From: Fibrobacter sp. UBA4373
GTDB taxonomy: Bacteria > Fibrobacterota > Fibrobacteria > Fibrobacterales > Fibrobacteraceae
Assembly: GCA_002390045.1 (NCBI GenBank)
Contig: DGSB01000039.1
Location: forward strand, 1 to 54,357
DNA length: 54,357 nt
Direction: 5' to 3'
The position numbers and the translations under genes are program-made. The notes beneath the pieces were generated by a model. It was not told the origin of the DNA and did no database searches. It worked only from the letters and a program-made list of their open reading frames with translations. Shown here piece after piece: positions 8,103 to 16,437 of this stretch; within the stretch, counting starts at the first letter, position 1; every line of letters begins with the position of its first letter.

Positions 8103-8669
8103 ATGGGTACAGTCAGCACTAACGAGTTCCGCAAAAAGTTAAAAATTATCGTCGATGGCCAGCCATGGGAAATCGTCGAAAACCAGTTTGTGAAACCCGG
8201 CAAAGGCCAGGCCTTCAACCGCGTTCGCATCAAGAACCTTGTTACCGGTCGTACGCTCGAACGTACGTGGAAGAGCGGTGACACCGTTGAAGAAGCGGAT
8301 GTGACCTACACCGAAATGACCTATCTGTACAACGACGGCGCAACCTGGTTCTTCATGGACAACACGACCATGGAAACGATGGAAATCCCGAAGGAAGCTT
8401 TGAACGGCGCCGAAATCTGGCTCCTCGACAATGCGACCGTCCAGGTGACCTGGTGGAACGGAAAGGCTATCGAAGTCATTCCGCCGACCTTCGTCGACTT
8501 GATGATTGTGGACGCTCCTCCGGCTGTCCAGGGCAACACCAGCGGTAACGTGATGCGCGAAGCGACTCTCGAAACCGGTGCTAAGGTGATGATCCCGCTC
8601 TTCATCGAAAACAACACGAAGATCCGCGTGGATACCCGTGACGGTTCCTATCTGGAACGCGCCAAGTAA
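8103..8669 (+). CDS. efp: Translation elongation factor P
   Basis: The product has 188 residues, the standard EF-P length, with three beta-barrel domains. It rescues ribosomes stalled at polyproline. The modified loop reads VKPGKGQAF with the lysine at position 34 exactly as in E. coli, which fits lysylation by an EpmA/EpmB pathway. Family segments such as TYLYNDG, WNGKAIEVIPPTFVDL and the C-terminal IRVDTRDGSYLERAK are all present. The frame stays open upstream to about 7908, but the ATG at 8103 preceded by AAGAGG matches the conserved N-terminus (STNEFRKKLKI), so the longer frame is rejected. A strong terminator follows. Confidence 0.96.
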   Translation: MGTVSTNEFRKKLKIIVDGQPWEIVENQFVKPGKGQAFNRVRIKNLVTGRTLERTWKSGDTVEEADVTYTEMTYLYNDGATWFFMDNTTMETMEIPKEALNGAEIWLLDNATVQVTWWNGKAIEVIPPTFVDLMIVDAPPAVQGNTSGNVMREATLETGAKVMIPLFIENNTKIRVDTRDGSYLERAK

Positions 8670-8694
8670 TTTGTAACAAATTTGCTTGAAATTG

Positions 8695-8726
8695 AAAAAT
8701 CCCGAACCACCGGTCCGGGATTTTTC
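8695..8726. terminator. Bidirectional terminator between efp and the convergent 8745-9353 gene
   Basis: AAAAATCCCG and CGGGATTTTT form a perfect 10-bp stem around AACCACCGGTC, giving a T-run on either strand. It can end efp on plus and the opposing gene on minus. Confidence 0.88.
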
Positions 8727-8744
8727 TGTTTTAAAGTGGAAGCT

Positions 8745-9353
8745 TTAGATGCAGAGCTCTTTTGCCCAGGCTTCTTTTGCCTTGGCGAGCTTTTCGATGG
8801 ACGCTTCGTCGGCAAGGCTTTCGTCTCGCAGGACTTCGAGGGCTTTGTAATCGTCAAGCATCTTTTGTGCCGCAGGGTAATCGGGACGGATCGCTTCCAA
8901 GGAGCTTTCGATTTTCTCGTCGGAATAATACCGCAAGACTCCTTGCAGGTACGTCTGAATGGATTCTTCTGTTTTGCCTTCTTCTTTAAGCTTTAGAGCT
9001 TCGGCAAACTCAAAGGGTTCGATGGCGTCCATCCATGCGGCTTCCCGCGTATAAAGATCGTTATCGAGGGCGATGGCGTTTTCTTTGCCGGAAAGCTTCA
9101 GCTGTTCCGTGTAAAGCGGACGGTAGCTTTCCATGTCGACTTCAATCCCTTCGCTTTTTAAAAAGGTTTCCAGGTTGTTGAGCGATTTTTCGGATGGAGT
9201 CTCGAGAACGCGTTCCTTTAAAATGGCGAGCTTGACCTCCCGGGGGAGTACGACGAACTTTTCGTTGTCGAGGTCGGTTGACCGCAGATGGAGAACGAAT
9301 GCGCGAAATAAAATCAACGCGATTGCGAGGGTAAAAAGGATGGCAACTGTCAT
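8745..9353 (-). CDS. Single-pass membrane protein of unknown function, TPR-like
   Basis: I do not recognise a named family. The 202-residue product starts with one transmembrane segment (TVAILFTLAIALILFRAFVLHL), followed by a mainly helical, acidic region. A stretch near 115-150 (FEFAEALKLKEEGKTEESIQTYLQGVLRYY) looks like one tetratricopeptide repeat, and the rest is charged helix. It probably sits in the inner membrane as a scaffold. There is no Shine-Dalgarno site. TAGATTAG (9367-9360) ends six bases before the ATG, so it may be leaderless. It is transcribed away from the fibro-slime gene and has no obvious operon partner. Confidence 0.6.
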   Translation of the reverse strand: MTVAILFTLAIALILFRAFVLHLRSTDLDNEKFVVLPREVKLAILKERVLETPSEKSLNNLETFLKSEGIEVDMESYRPLYTEQLKLSGKENAIALDNDLYTREAAWMDAIEPFEFAEALKLKEEGKTEESIQTYLQGVLRYYSDEKIESSLEAIRPDYPAAQKMLDDYKALEVLRDESLADEASIEKLAKAKEAWAKELCI

Positions 9354-9498
9354 ATTCCGCTAATCTAAGAAAAAAGGAGGGTCCTTTTCAACTCAAAATG
9401 CCTCAAAAAGGGTTTGGCAATGGTCACAAAAAATTGCAAAAATAATTGATTTTGGTAAAAAAAGCATTGCAGTATGAGGCTATTGAAATGAAAAGATT

Positions 9499-9506
9499 TA
9501 TATTTA
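9499..9506 (+). promoter_or_regulatory. Probable -10 element of the fibro-slime gene
   Basis: TATATTTA matches the -10 pattern seen across the window. No good upstream -33 TTG is present. A leader of about 33 bases with GGTGGAG at 9530-9536 follows. The rest of the AT-rich gap at 9354-9544 shows nothing else I can name. Confidence 0.4.
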
Positions 9507-9544
9507 GGTGGAATTATTCTTACATCCTTGGTGGAGATGTGTAA

Positions 9545-12055
9545 ATGAACTATAAAGCTTTGATGCTCGCTTCTGCGCTTTCGGCAGGTTCCGCTCTGGC
9601 AGCGGACTTGGATATTTCGCTTGACGTGATTGTCCGCGACTTCCAGCCGAGCCACTCCGACTTTGAAAACTTCTCGGAAGAAGCGGTGAACAATGTGGAT
9701 AAAATTTATGGATATGGTCTTGCGGGATATGGTACAGATTGGTATGGCCTGACGGCATATCACAATTCTTGCGGTAACAAGGAATCCTATAAAAAGTATG
9801 GGGCTGGCGTACCTCTGGGCAAAGATGGTCTTCCGATGGTGGTCAACACCCTCTTGCCGAGTTACTTGCAGCAGGTTTCTGCCTATGCGGGCCAAGGCGA
9901 ATCGGGCATTTTGACTTATGGTCAGTGCAGCAATTCTTCGATTGCAGGTGTGACGAACCAGCGTGGCTTTAGCGCAAATACCGCGACCCAGTTTACGGGT
10001 GTTCAAAAGAATACTTGCTCCGGTGGCATGTATTGGGATAACATGGTCGTTTATACCCCGGGCATGGTGAACCCCTACCTGACTTTCGATACGGACTCTT
10101 CGGGTACGCCGCTTTACTTGGAAGGCGTCCATATTCACAAGCTCGGTGAACTCTGCGACAACGTAAACTTCAATCAGTGGTTCGAAGACGTGAGCGGTGT
10201 GAACAAGCGTTCCAACTTGACTCTCGATATTCCGACAGCTACGGATAATCCCAAGTACAAGGAACTCGATTACAACTATAACAACGGTGGATATTTCCCG
10301 CTCGATGTAATCGACGTCGCTTCCCAGATGCGTCTTAGCGCAATGCCGGGTTCCGACCAGTGGGGTCCGCAGAGCTTCTCTATCTTCTGCCCGCCGTATG
10401 GCTATCAGTATGCAAATACCCAGGTGGACTTCATGAACCAGAACACTTACGGTCTTTGCTCTCAGTGGAATGCTTCGGGTGGTGCTCGCGCCCTCTCTTC
10501 TTCTGCTGCAGAAACGATTGCGGAAGCCTTTGGCGTTCTCGGCAAGCAGCACTTGCGCAACTATAACTTCACGATGATGGGTTATGCAAACTTCCGTTAT
10601 TATGAAGACAACAACACCGACGAAACGAACCAGGAAATCTTTGAATTCGCTGGTGACGACGATATGTGGATCTTCGTGGACGGTGTGCTTGCGGTTGACC
10701 TCGGTGGTACCCACCTTGCCACTCCGGGTGTCGTGAACATTCGCACCCTGGCTCAGAATAACCACGGTTGCCATGAAGGCGAACCTTTGGCAACGGTTCA
10801 GCAGGCAAAGAACGCTTGCGGTGCAGACGGCAAATGGACTGATGGTTCTTGGCACCACTTGCACTTCTTCTATGCCGACCGTCAGTCGGATGGTTCTAAC
10901 CTTTATATCCGTGCAAACCTCGCAGAAGTCGCTGCTTCCGCTTACGGTCAGCCGCGTATTTCTGAAGGCGAACTCGTGAAGAACGATGCCGGAAACTTTG
11001 ATACTTATATCTACTTGAATACTCAGCTCGCTGATGCTACGATCAACGAAATCGCTGCCGCTAACGGTCAGTACTTCCCGATCATTGCGAAGAGAGGCAC
11101 GGATACGCTCGCTTATCAGATCACGGGCTTCAAGTATGTGCAGAAAACTTCCAAGGGTTACGAATACGAAATCAAGGGTAAGCTTTGCACGGATGTGACC
11201 TGCTCCGTTTTGAAGAACCCGGCTTTCGGCGACTCCTTGACTTTCAACTACATCCCGAGCGTGGATTATCCGGATGCATACAATACCCAGTTCGGTGCAG
11301 GCATGATCGTTTCCTCTGTAACGGGTAAGGTTGTGGATTCCTATAGCTGGGGCCCGATTACGACTGTCACCATGTCTTCTTCGACGGCGATCGTTCCGGC
11401 GGATACGACGATTGTGCGTCCTCCGTTCGATGTCAATCAGTTGGATGACGGTGAACTGGACGATGATGAAACGGGTGAAATCGTGATTTCTCCGCTTCCG
11501 GAAAGCTATGCAAATTCCGAAGATCCGGCACAGTGGATTGCGGATTCCCTCCAGTATTATACGGAAGCTGGCTCGGGCAATACGACTGGATCCATCATCA
11601 ATTCCAAGACGAAGAAGAATGGTAATTCGACGGGTGCGATGTCCGAAGGTCGTTGCTCGACGACGAAGGGTGTCGAAAACTGCGTGAGCTTCTCTTTCGT
11701 GACGGATGAAGCCTTCCGCGTGAACGTTCGCATCTTTGACCACTTGGGTCACTTTGTGAACCAGTACAACCAGGAACTCTCTCAGGATGAATTCAACAAG
11801 CTGACCGGTTCCTATACTGCGGATGGCGTTTGCTCGTCCAAGACGGGTACTGGTTCCATTGCGGCGAGCGTCAAGATGTATCCGGTTTCGAAAAGCGGTC
11901 GTAAGCTCGGTACCGGTGCTTACATCTACCAGATTTCTCTCGTCGAATATCCGCAGCCGCACTGCGTGAACGTGGGTGGCGAACAGAGCTACTTGCCGGG
12001 CGAATATCGCCGTACGGAATATAAGCAGACCCGCGGTTTCCGTCGCGTGGACTAA
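9545..12055 (+). CDS. Secreted fibro-slime domain protein
   Basis: The 836-residue protein has a signal peptide (MNYKALMLASALSAGSALA, cleaved before ADLD) and a fibro-slime domain. The signature FAGDDDMWIFVDGVLAVDLGG near residue 370 is the calcium-binding DxDxW-type core of PA14-like folds. Fibrobacter surface proteins of this type are linked to adhesion to plant fibre. The N-terminal half is rich in Cys, Tyr and Asn. After the domain comes an acidic Asp/Glu patch (DQLDDGELDDDETGEIV changes to an acidic linker near 640), then a C-terminal module with VRIFDHLGHFVNQY and GTGAYIYQISLVEY, which resembles sorting modules of Fibrobacter secreted proteins. The ATG has GGTGGAG upstream. The gene is monocistronic, closed by a terminator. 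The carbohydrate-binding role is by family, not shown here. Confidence 0.9.
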   Translation: MNYKALMLASALSAGSALAADLDISLDVIVRDFQPSHSDFENFSEEAVNNVDKIYGYGLAGYGTDWYGLTAYHNSCGNKESYKKYGAGVPLGKDGLPMVVNTLLPSYLQQVSAYAGQGESGILTYGQCSNSSIAGVTNQRGFSANTATQFTGVQKNTCSGGMYWDNMVVYTPGMVNPYLTFDTDSSGTPLYLEGVHIHKLGELCDNVNFNQWFEDVSGVNKRSNLTLDIPTATDNPKYKELDYNYNNGGYFPLDVIDVASQMRLSAMPGSDQWGPQSFSIFCPPYGYQYANTQVDFMNQNTYGLCSQWNASGGARALSSSAAETIAEAFGVLGKQHLRNYNFTMMGYANFRYYEDNNTDETNQEIFEFAGDDDMWIFVDGVLAVDLGGTHLATPGVVNIRTLAQNNHGCHEGEPLATVQQAKNACGADGKWTDGSWHHLHFFYADRQSDGSNLYIRANLAEVAASAYGQPRISEGELVKNDAGNFDTYIYLNTQLADATINEIAAANGQYFPIIAKRGTDTLAYQITGFKYVQKTSKGYEYEIKGKLCTDVTCSVLKNPAFGDSLTFNYIPSVDYPDAYNTQFGAGMIVSSVTGKVVDSYSWGPITTVTMSSSTAIVPADTTIVRPPFDVNQLDDGELDDDETGEIVISPLPESYANSEDPAQWIADSLQYYTEAGSGNTTGSIINSKTKKNGNSTGAMSEGRCSTTKGVENCVSFSFVTDEAFRVNVRIFDHLGHFVNQYNQELSQDEFNKLTGSYTADGVCSSKTGTGSIAASVKMYPVSKSGRKLGTGAYIYQISLVEYPQPHCVNVGGEQSYLPGEYRRTEYKQTRGFRRVD

Positions 12056-12079
12056 GCTTTAGCTTCTAAAGTTTGAACG

Positions 12080-12112
12080 AAAAATCCCGAGCTCAACACT
12101 CGGGATTTTTTT
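12080..12112 (+). terminator. Intrinsic terminator of the fibro-slime gene
   Basis: AAAATCCCGAG pairs perfectly with CTCGGGATTTT around CTCAACA-type loop bases, followed by more T. The -10-like element of the next gene begins only about 20 bases further on. Confidence 0.9.
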
Positions 12113-12131
12113 GTGGGCTGTGGGATGTTGT

Positions 12132-12139
12132 TAAATTTA
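12132..12139 (+). promoter_or_regulatory. Probable leaderless promoter of the SSS symporter gene
   Basis: TAAATTTA ends four bases before the ATG at 12144. There is no room for a Shine-Dalgarno site between a start point and the ATG. Confidence 0.42.
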
Positions 12140-12143
12140 AGGC

Positions 12144-13478
12144 ATGGCGTTATTACTCTTTTTATATGTTCTGGCGCTTGCCTGGATTGCAGTCCGGAGC
12201 GCTTCTCGAATTAAAAACGTTTCGGATTTTTTTGTCGCGCGGCGCGGTGGTTCCGTATGGATGATCACGGGAAGCTTGCTCGCGACTATTTTCGGCGGGT
12301 CGGCGATTATCGGGGCCGTCGATGCAGGGCCTTCGATTGGCGGTGCTGCAACCTGGTTCATGCTTTCGGGGGCGCTGGGCTTGCTGGCGTTGCTCCCGTT
12401 CCTGCCTAAAATTATGCAGGTTCGCCGGTTTACCTTGCCGGATATGATCGAAGATTTTTATGGCAAGGGTCCGAAAACGGTGGCGTCCATTGTAATTCCC
12501 GTGGCGTGGACGGGCGTCGTTGCCGCTCAGATTATTGCTGCGGCAAAAATCTTGCAAAGCTTTGTCGGTTTAAATTATTCGATTGCGGCCGTGATCTGTG
12601 CTGCCGTCTTTATGGCGTACACGGCTTTTGGCGGCCAGTTCTCGATTTTGCGAACCGATTTTTTACAGGCGGGTTTTATTATTCTCGGCGTGGTTCTGCT
12701 CGCTTTTTTTGCGGGGAGAACTCCTGTTTTGCACCCGGGAGTGGAAGCTCCTGCGTTCCCGTTTAATGCCCACTTTGGCCCATTGGATCTCTTTTTGCTG
12801 ATCCTGACTTATGCGACAACCTATACCTCTGGGCCCGATATGTTTTCGCGGTTATTTTGTGCGAAAGATGAAAAGACCGCACAGACTTCCGTGCTGGTGG
12901 TGGCGCTGGTGATGGCTGTGGTCGGGGCCTGTATCGGATTTCTTGCACAATATGCGGCGACATTACCGATGCCTGGAGATGGAGCCAAAATCATCGAAAT
13001 CGGAAAGATGGTCTTGCCGAAATTCCTAATGCCGATTCTTGGACTTTGCCTTTTGAGCGTGGTGCTTTCGTCGGCGGATACGACTCTTTTGAGTTCCTCG
13101 ATTATTTTCACCCGTTTGATTTCTGGCAAAACGGGGGATGACCGTAATGAAATTTTCCGCACGCGGTTGGTGATTGTGATAAATGGACTTGTGGCGCTTT
13201 TGATTGCCCTCTTATTTACAAACATCATTGGAATGCTTTTGCTTGCTCTCGCGGTGTATGCGGGCGCGTTTACATTGCCGATTCTGTTTGGGCTTGCCGG
13301 GCTTCGCGTCAAGTCGAAGTTCATTTCCTTGGCGATTATTTGCGGTGGCGTGCTTGCGCTTTTGGGAAAGGTTTTGCCGCAATCGGGCGTGCCGCATCTG
13401 GGCGACTTTTTGCTGATTTTGGCTTTTGTCGTGAACGGTGGATTATTGTTCCTCGGTCGCGTTCGAAAGACTCCGTAA
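12144..13478 (+). CDS. Sodium:solute symporter (SSS) family protein
   Basis: The product of 444 residues has about 12 hydrophobic segments and SSS-family features. These are an N-terminal region with SDFFVARRGGSVWMITGSLLAT, a GGSAIIGAVDAGPSIGGAA helix 2-3 region, FTLPDMIEDFYG, a helix with TAFGGQFSILRTDFLQAGF, and LSSADTTLLSSSIIFTR in the sodium-site helix. SSS proteins use the sodium gradient to import sugars, amino acids, organic acids or vitamins. The substrate cannot be read from sequence. Neighbours do not help, since it lies between a terminated gene and purH. It is slightly shorter than the usual 480-550 residues. Confidence 0.85.
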   Translation: MALLLFLYVLALAWIAVRSASRIKNVSDFFVARRGGSVWMITGSLLATIFGGSAIIGAVDAGPSIGGAATWFMLSGALGLLALLPFLPKIMQVRRFTLPDMIEDFYGKGPKTVASIVIPVAWTGVVAAQIIAAAKILQSFVGLNYSIAAVICAAVFMAYTAFGGQFSILRTDFLQAGFIILGVVLLAFFAGRTPVLHPGVEAPAFPFNAHFGPLDLFLLILTYATTYTSGPDMFSRLFCAKDEKTAQTSVLVVALVMAVVGACIGFLAQYAATLPMPGDGAKIIEIGKMVLPKFLMPILGLCLLSVVLSSADTTLLSSSIIFTRLISGKTGDDRNEIFRTRLVIVINGLVALLIALLFTNIIGMLLLALAVYAGAFTLPILFGLAGLRVKSKFISLAIICGGVLALLGKVLPQSGVPHLGDFLLILAFVVNGGLLFLGRVRKTP

Positions 13479-13516
13479 TTTCTATCTTTTACACATCGTT
13501 TTAATCCGAGGTGATT

Positions 13517-14569
13517 ATGTCTGAAGAACTGAATCTTAAATTCGTCGATCCGCAGCCTCTCCGCTACGGTGAAAACTCTCACCAGTCCGCTGTTTTCTAC
13601 AAGGATCCGACTTGCACGGAAGCAAGCCTTGCGACTGCAAAGCAGCTCCACGGTAAGGAACTTTCTTACAACAACATCGTGGACGCTGACGCAGCTTTGG
13701 AAATGGCTCGCGAATTTAGTGATTCCAATGCGATTGTGATTGTGAAGCATATGAACCCGTGCGGTCTTGCAACGGGTGAAACTTTGCTCGAAGCGATGGA
13801 AGCCGCTTGGGCAGGGGATCCGGTGTCCGCTTTTGGTTCCGTGATTGCTTCTACTCGCAAGGTGGACTTGGCTACGGCTCAGTTCTTGAAGGGTCGCTTT
13901 GTGGAAATCCTTCTTGCTCCGGCTTTCGATGATGACGCTCTCGAATTCCTCAAGAACAAGTCCAAGGATATCCGCCTTTTGGAAGTGGGCGAAATCAAGA
14001 AGGCGACTCGCTGCAAGGTTTACAAGCACGTGATTGGCGGTATGCTCGTTCAGGATCGCGATGTGGATACCTATGAAAAGTTCGAAACGGTGACCAAGGC
14101 TCAGTTCCCGAAGAACAAGGAAGACCTTGCTCGCTTTACTTGGCTCGTGACCAAGCACACGAAGTCGAACGCAATCGTGATGGGCTATGAATACAAGCCG
14201 GGTTTCTTCCAGGTGATGGGTCTTGGCCCGGGCCAGCCGAACCGCATTGATTCGAACCTCCGTCTTTGCCAGCCGCGCGTGCGCGACAACGTGGCTCGTC
14301 TTCCGGAAGCCAAGGGCTTCTTTGATGCAGAAGGCAAGCTTGTGGACGAAGCCGGTCTCAAGGCTCTCGAAAAGAAGGTCTTTGGTGAAGTGGTAATGGG
14401 CTCTGACGCCTTCTTCCCGTTCCCGGACAACGTCGAAGCGGCTCACGATGCTGGCGTTCGCTATATTGTTCAACCGGGTGGTTCCAAGAAGGATGACCTC
14501 TCCATTGAAGTGGCTGACAAGTACGGCATTGCAATGGTGTTCACCGGTATGCGTCACTTCCGTCACTAA
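13517..14569 (+). CDS. purH: Stand-alone AICAR formyltransferase (PurH C-terminal domain only)
   Basis: The product of 350 residues corresponds to the AICAR transformylase half of PurH and lacks the N-terminal MGS-type IMP cyclohydrolase domain. It transfers formyl from 10-formyl-tetrahydrofolate to AICAR in purine synthesis. Visible motifs are RYGENSHQ, GKELSYNNIVDADAAL, VKHMNPCG (Lys77-His78 catalytic), DPVSAFGSVIA, TKSNAIV, GPGQPNRIDS, GSDAFFPFPDNVEAA and the C-terminal FTGMRHFRH. An in-frame GTG lies six bases upstream, but AGGTGA at 13509-13514 overlaps it and serves better as the ribosome site of the ATG. A TATCTTTT -10 lies at 13483-13490. IMP cyclohydrolase must be encoded elsewhere. 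Confidence 0.93.
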   Translation: MSEELNLKFVDPQPLRYGENSHQSAVFYKDPTCTEASLATAKQLHGKELSYNNIVDADAALEMAREFSDSNAIVIVKHMNPCGLATGETLLEAMEAAWAGDPVSAFGSVIASTRKVDLATAQFLKGRFVEILLAPAFDDDALEFLKNKSKDIRLLEVGEIKKATRCKVYKHVIGGMLVQDRDVDTYEKFETVTKAQFPKNKEDLARFTWLVTKHTKSNAIVMGYEYKPGFFQVMGLGPGQPNRIDSNLRLCQPRVRDNVARLPEAKGFFDAEGKLVDEAGLKALEKKVFGEVVMGSDAFFPFPDNVEAAHDAGVRYIVQPGGSKKDDLSIEVADKYGIAMVFTGMRHFRH

Positions 14570-14579
14570 TCGGATTCCA

Positions 14580-15032
14580 ATGACTTCGAAAAACGCACAG
14601 GATTTGAATTCGCGCGAGATCTATCTCACGGTGTTGAATTTTTTGAAAAAGGCCTACAAAAAGGGCCCTCAAAAAGTCAATGCCAAAGAATGGGAATCGT
14701 TTCGTGACAAATTAAAAAGTTCTTCGCTTTCGGCAGAAGAGGCGAAGGCGGTCAGCTTTTGGACCATGGAAAATTTGGTTTGTCACAAACCGTCGCGCGT
14801 TCAACCCCGTGCTCTTCAGGAGTTTGAAGAACGCATTTTTTCGGGACCGGTCCACAGTGAATTTGTGGAAGCGGTCCAATTCGGCATGGTCAGCGAAATG
14901 CAGGGCGAGAATATTCTGGATGAATTTCTGGAAACCTCTTCGCAGGCTGTACTTCCTGACCGAATGCTCACTTCTCTTTCCCGTATGTGGGCCCGGAATA
15001 TTCAGGGCTATCAATCCGTGAAGGTTAGCTAA
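14580..15032 (+). CDS. Conserved-looking helical protein of unknown function, coupled to trmFO
   Basis: I recognise no family in this 150-residue, mostly helical and charged protein. It has no signal peptide or membrane segment, so it should be cytoplasmic. The ATG at 14580 is chosen because it follows the purH stop by ten bases, and an upstream extension would overlap purH. Its TAA shares the final base with the ATG of trmFO (TAATG), a strong sign of translational coupling. A role beside tRNA modification is possible but is only suggested by position. Confidence 0.65.
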   Translation: MTSKNAQDLNSREIYLTVLNFLKKAYKKGPQKVNAKEWESFRDKLKSSSLSAEEAKAVSFWTMENLVCHKPSRVQPRALQEFEERIFSGPVHSEFVEAVQFGMVSEMQGENILDEFLETSSQAVLPDRMLTSLSRMWARNIQGYQSVKVS

Positions 15033-16375
15033 TGCAGGTACGTGTTATCGGCGGAGGTCTCGCTGGCTGTGAAGCGGCATTGCAACTGGCTTGCCGCGGT
15101 TTTGATGTGGAACTTTATGAAATGCGTCCCAACCGGATGACGCCAGCACATCGGGATGGAAGTCTTGCTCAGTTAGTTTGTTCGAACAGTTTCAAGGGCA
15201 TGGAGCCGACATCGGCACATGGCCTTTTAAAGCGTGAACTTCGGATGCTAGGTAGCTTCCTTTTGAAGTGTGCCGATGAAGCTCGTGTTCCGGCAGGGGA
15301 ATCCTTGACGGTGAATCGAGAACTGTTCAGTCAGTCTGTAGAAAAGGCAATCGCTTCGGCTAGCCGTATTCATTTGCACCGTGAAGAGATTACGTCGATT
15401 GAAGGCGATCTTCCGACGATTGTGGCGGCAGGGCCTCTTGCCAGCGATGCTTTGGCCGACGACATCTTTGCCCATCTTGGCGGTTCGCGCCTGCACTTCT
15501 TTGACGCAATCGCTCCGGTTGTCGAAACGGATTCGATCGATTTTGATCACGCTTTTTACCGCAATCGCTGGGAAAAAGGCGAAACGGCTGACTTTATCAA
15601 CTGCCCGCTCGACAAGGAAACGTACGATGAATTTGTGCGTCGTCTGCGCGAAGCGGAATCCATTGAACCGCGACCCTTTGAAAAGAAGGAACTTTTTGAA
15701 GGATGTCTTCCTGTCGAAGAAATGGCCCGTCGTGGAGAAGATACGTTGCGTTTTGGCCCGATGCGTCCGGTGGGTCTCGGTCTTGGCAACAATGGAAAAA
15801 AATGGTATGCGGTTATCCAACTGCGTGCCGAAAATAAAGAAAAGACTTTGTTTAACATGGTTGGTTTCCAGACACGTCTCCGGTATGGAACGCAGAAGGA
15901 AATTTTTACCCTGGTGCCGGCCTTAAAGAATGCGCGCTTTGCGCGTCTCGGTGCCATGCACCGCAATACGTTCATCGAAAGCCCGAAGCTTCTCGATGAA
16001 ACGCTTCGTTTAAAGCCTGAAGTCGAAAAGGCTTCGAATCTGCCGCCGACATGGTTTGCTGGCCAGATTACAGGCGCGGAAGGTTATACCGAAGCCGTGG
16101 CGACGGGCTGGTATTCTGCCTGGAATATGGCGAATACGCTTTTGCATGGTAAAACTCGCGAACTTCCGCCGGAAAGCTGTATCCGCTCGTTGCTTCACCA
16201 GTTGGTAACGCCGAATGAAGACTTCCAACCGATGAACTTTAATTTCGGCCTTTTGCCGCACAAGCAGGATTATAAGAAGAAGGATAAGAAGCGTCTCCTT
16301 GCAGAGCAAGAAGAAATGGCTTTGCGAGAATGGATTGCTGCGACTCCGGAAATTCATTCGGAAGAAGCGGTTTAA
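15032..16375 (+). CDS. trmFO: tRNA (uracil-54) methyltransferase, folate- and FAD-dependent
   Basis: The 447-residue protein is TrmFO (Gid), which makes m5U54 in the T-loop of tRNA using methylene-tetrahydrofolate and FADH2. The dinucleotide-binding motif VIGGGLAGCEAA starts at residue 5, the ELYEMRP segment ends the first Rossmann strand pair, and the two functional cysteines lie in LVCSNSF (Cys50) and FEGCLPVEEMARRG. A second FAD-contact region reads FAGQITGAEGYTEAVATGW near the C-terminus. Length is normal. It is the third gene after purH, and the one-base overlap with the unknown gene upstream argues for one operon. A bidirectional terminator separates it from the convergent tgt. Confidence 0.95.
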   Translation: MQVRVIGGGLAGCEAALQLACRGFDVELYEMRPNRMTPAHRDGSLAQLVCSNSFKGMEPTSAHGLLKRELRMLGSFLLKCADEARVPAGESLTVNRELFSQSVEKAIASASRIHLHREEITSIEGDLPTIVAAGPLASDALADDIFAHLGGSRLHFFDAIAPVVETDSIDFDHAFYRNRWEKGETADFINCPLDKETYDEFVRRLREAESIEPRPFEKKELFEGCLPVEEMARRGEDTLRFGPMRPVGLGLGNNGKKWYAVIQLRAENKEKTLFNMVGFQTRLRYGTQKEIFTLVPALKNARFARLGAMHRNTFIESPKLLDETLRLKPEVEKASNLPPTWFAGQITGAEGYTEAVATGWYSAWNMANTLLHGKTRELPPESCIRSLLHQLVTPNEDFQPMNFNFGLLPHKQDYKKKDKKRLLAEQEEMALREWIAATPEIHSEEAV

Positions 16376-16387
16376 CGAAAAATTTCC

Positions 16388-16427
16388 AAACAAAAAAGGC
16401 TGGTTTCAAAACCAGTCTTTTTTGTTT
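16388..16427. terminator. Bidirectional terminator between trmFO and tgt
   Basis: An A-rich arm running into GGCTGGTT pairs with AACCAGTC running into a T-rich arm. The stem is about 17 bp with one mismatch and gives T-runs on both strands. Confidence 0.9.
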
Positions 16428-16437
16428 AAGGATTTTC

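Noticed and set aside
9365..11962. 865-codon open frame on the minus strand
   Set aside because: It mirrors the fibro-slime gene, which has a signal peptide, a known domain and a ribosome site. The antisense product is rich in Arg, His and Ile with no family resemblance.
12821..14566. 581-codon open frame on the minus strand
   Set aside because: It is the shadow of the symporter end and purH; only the plus-strand products match known families.
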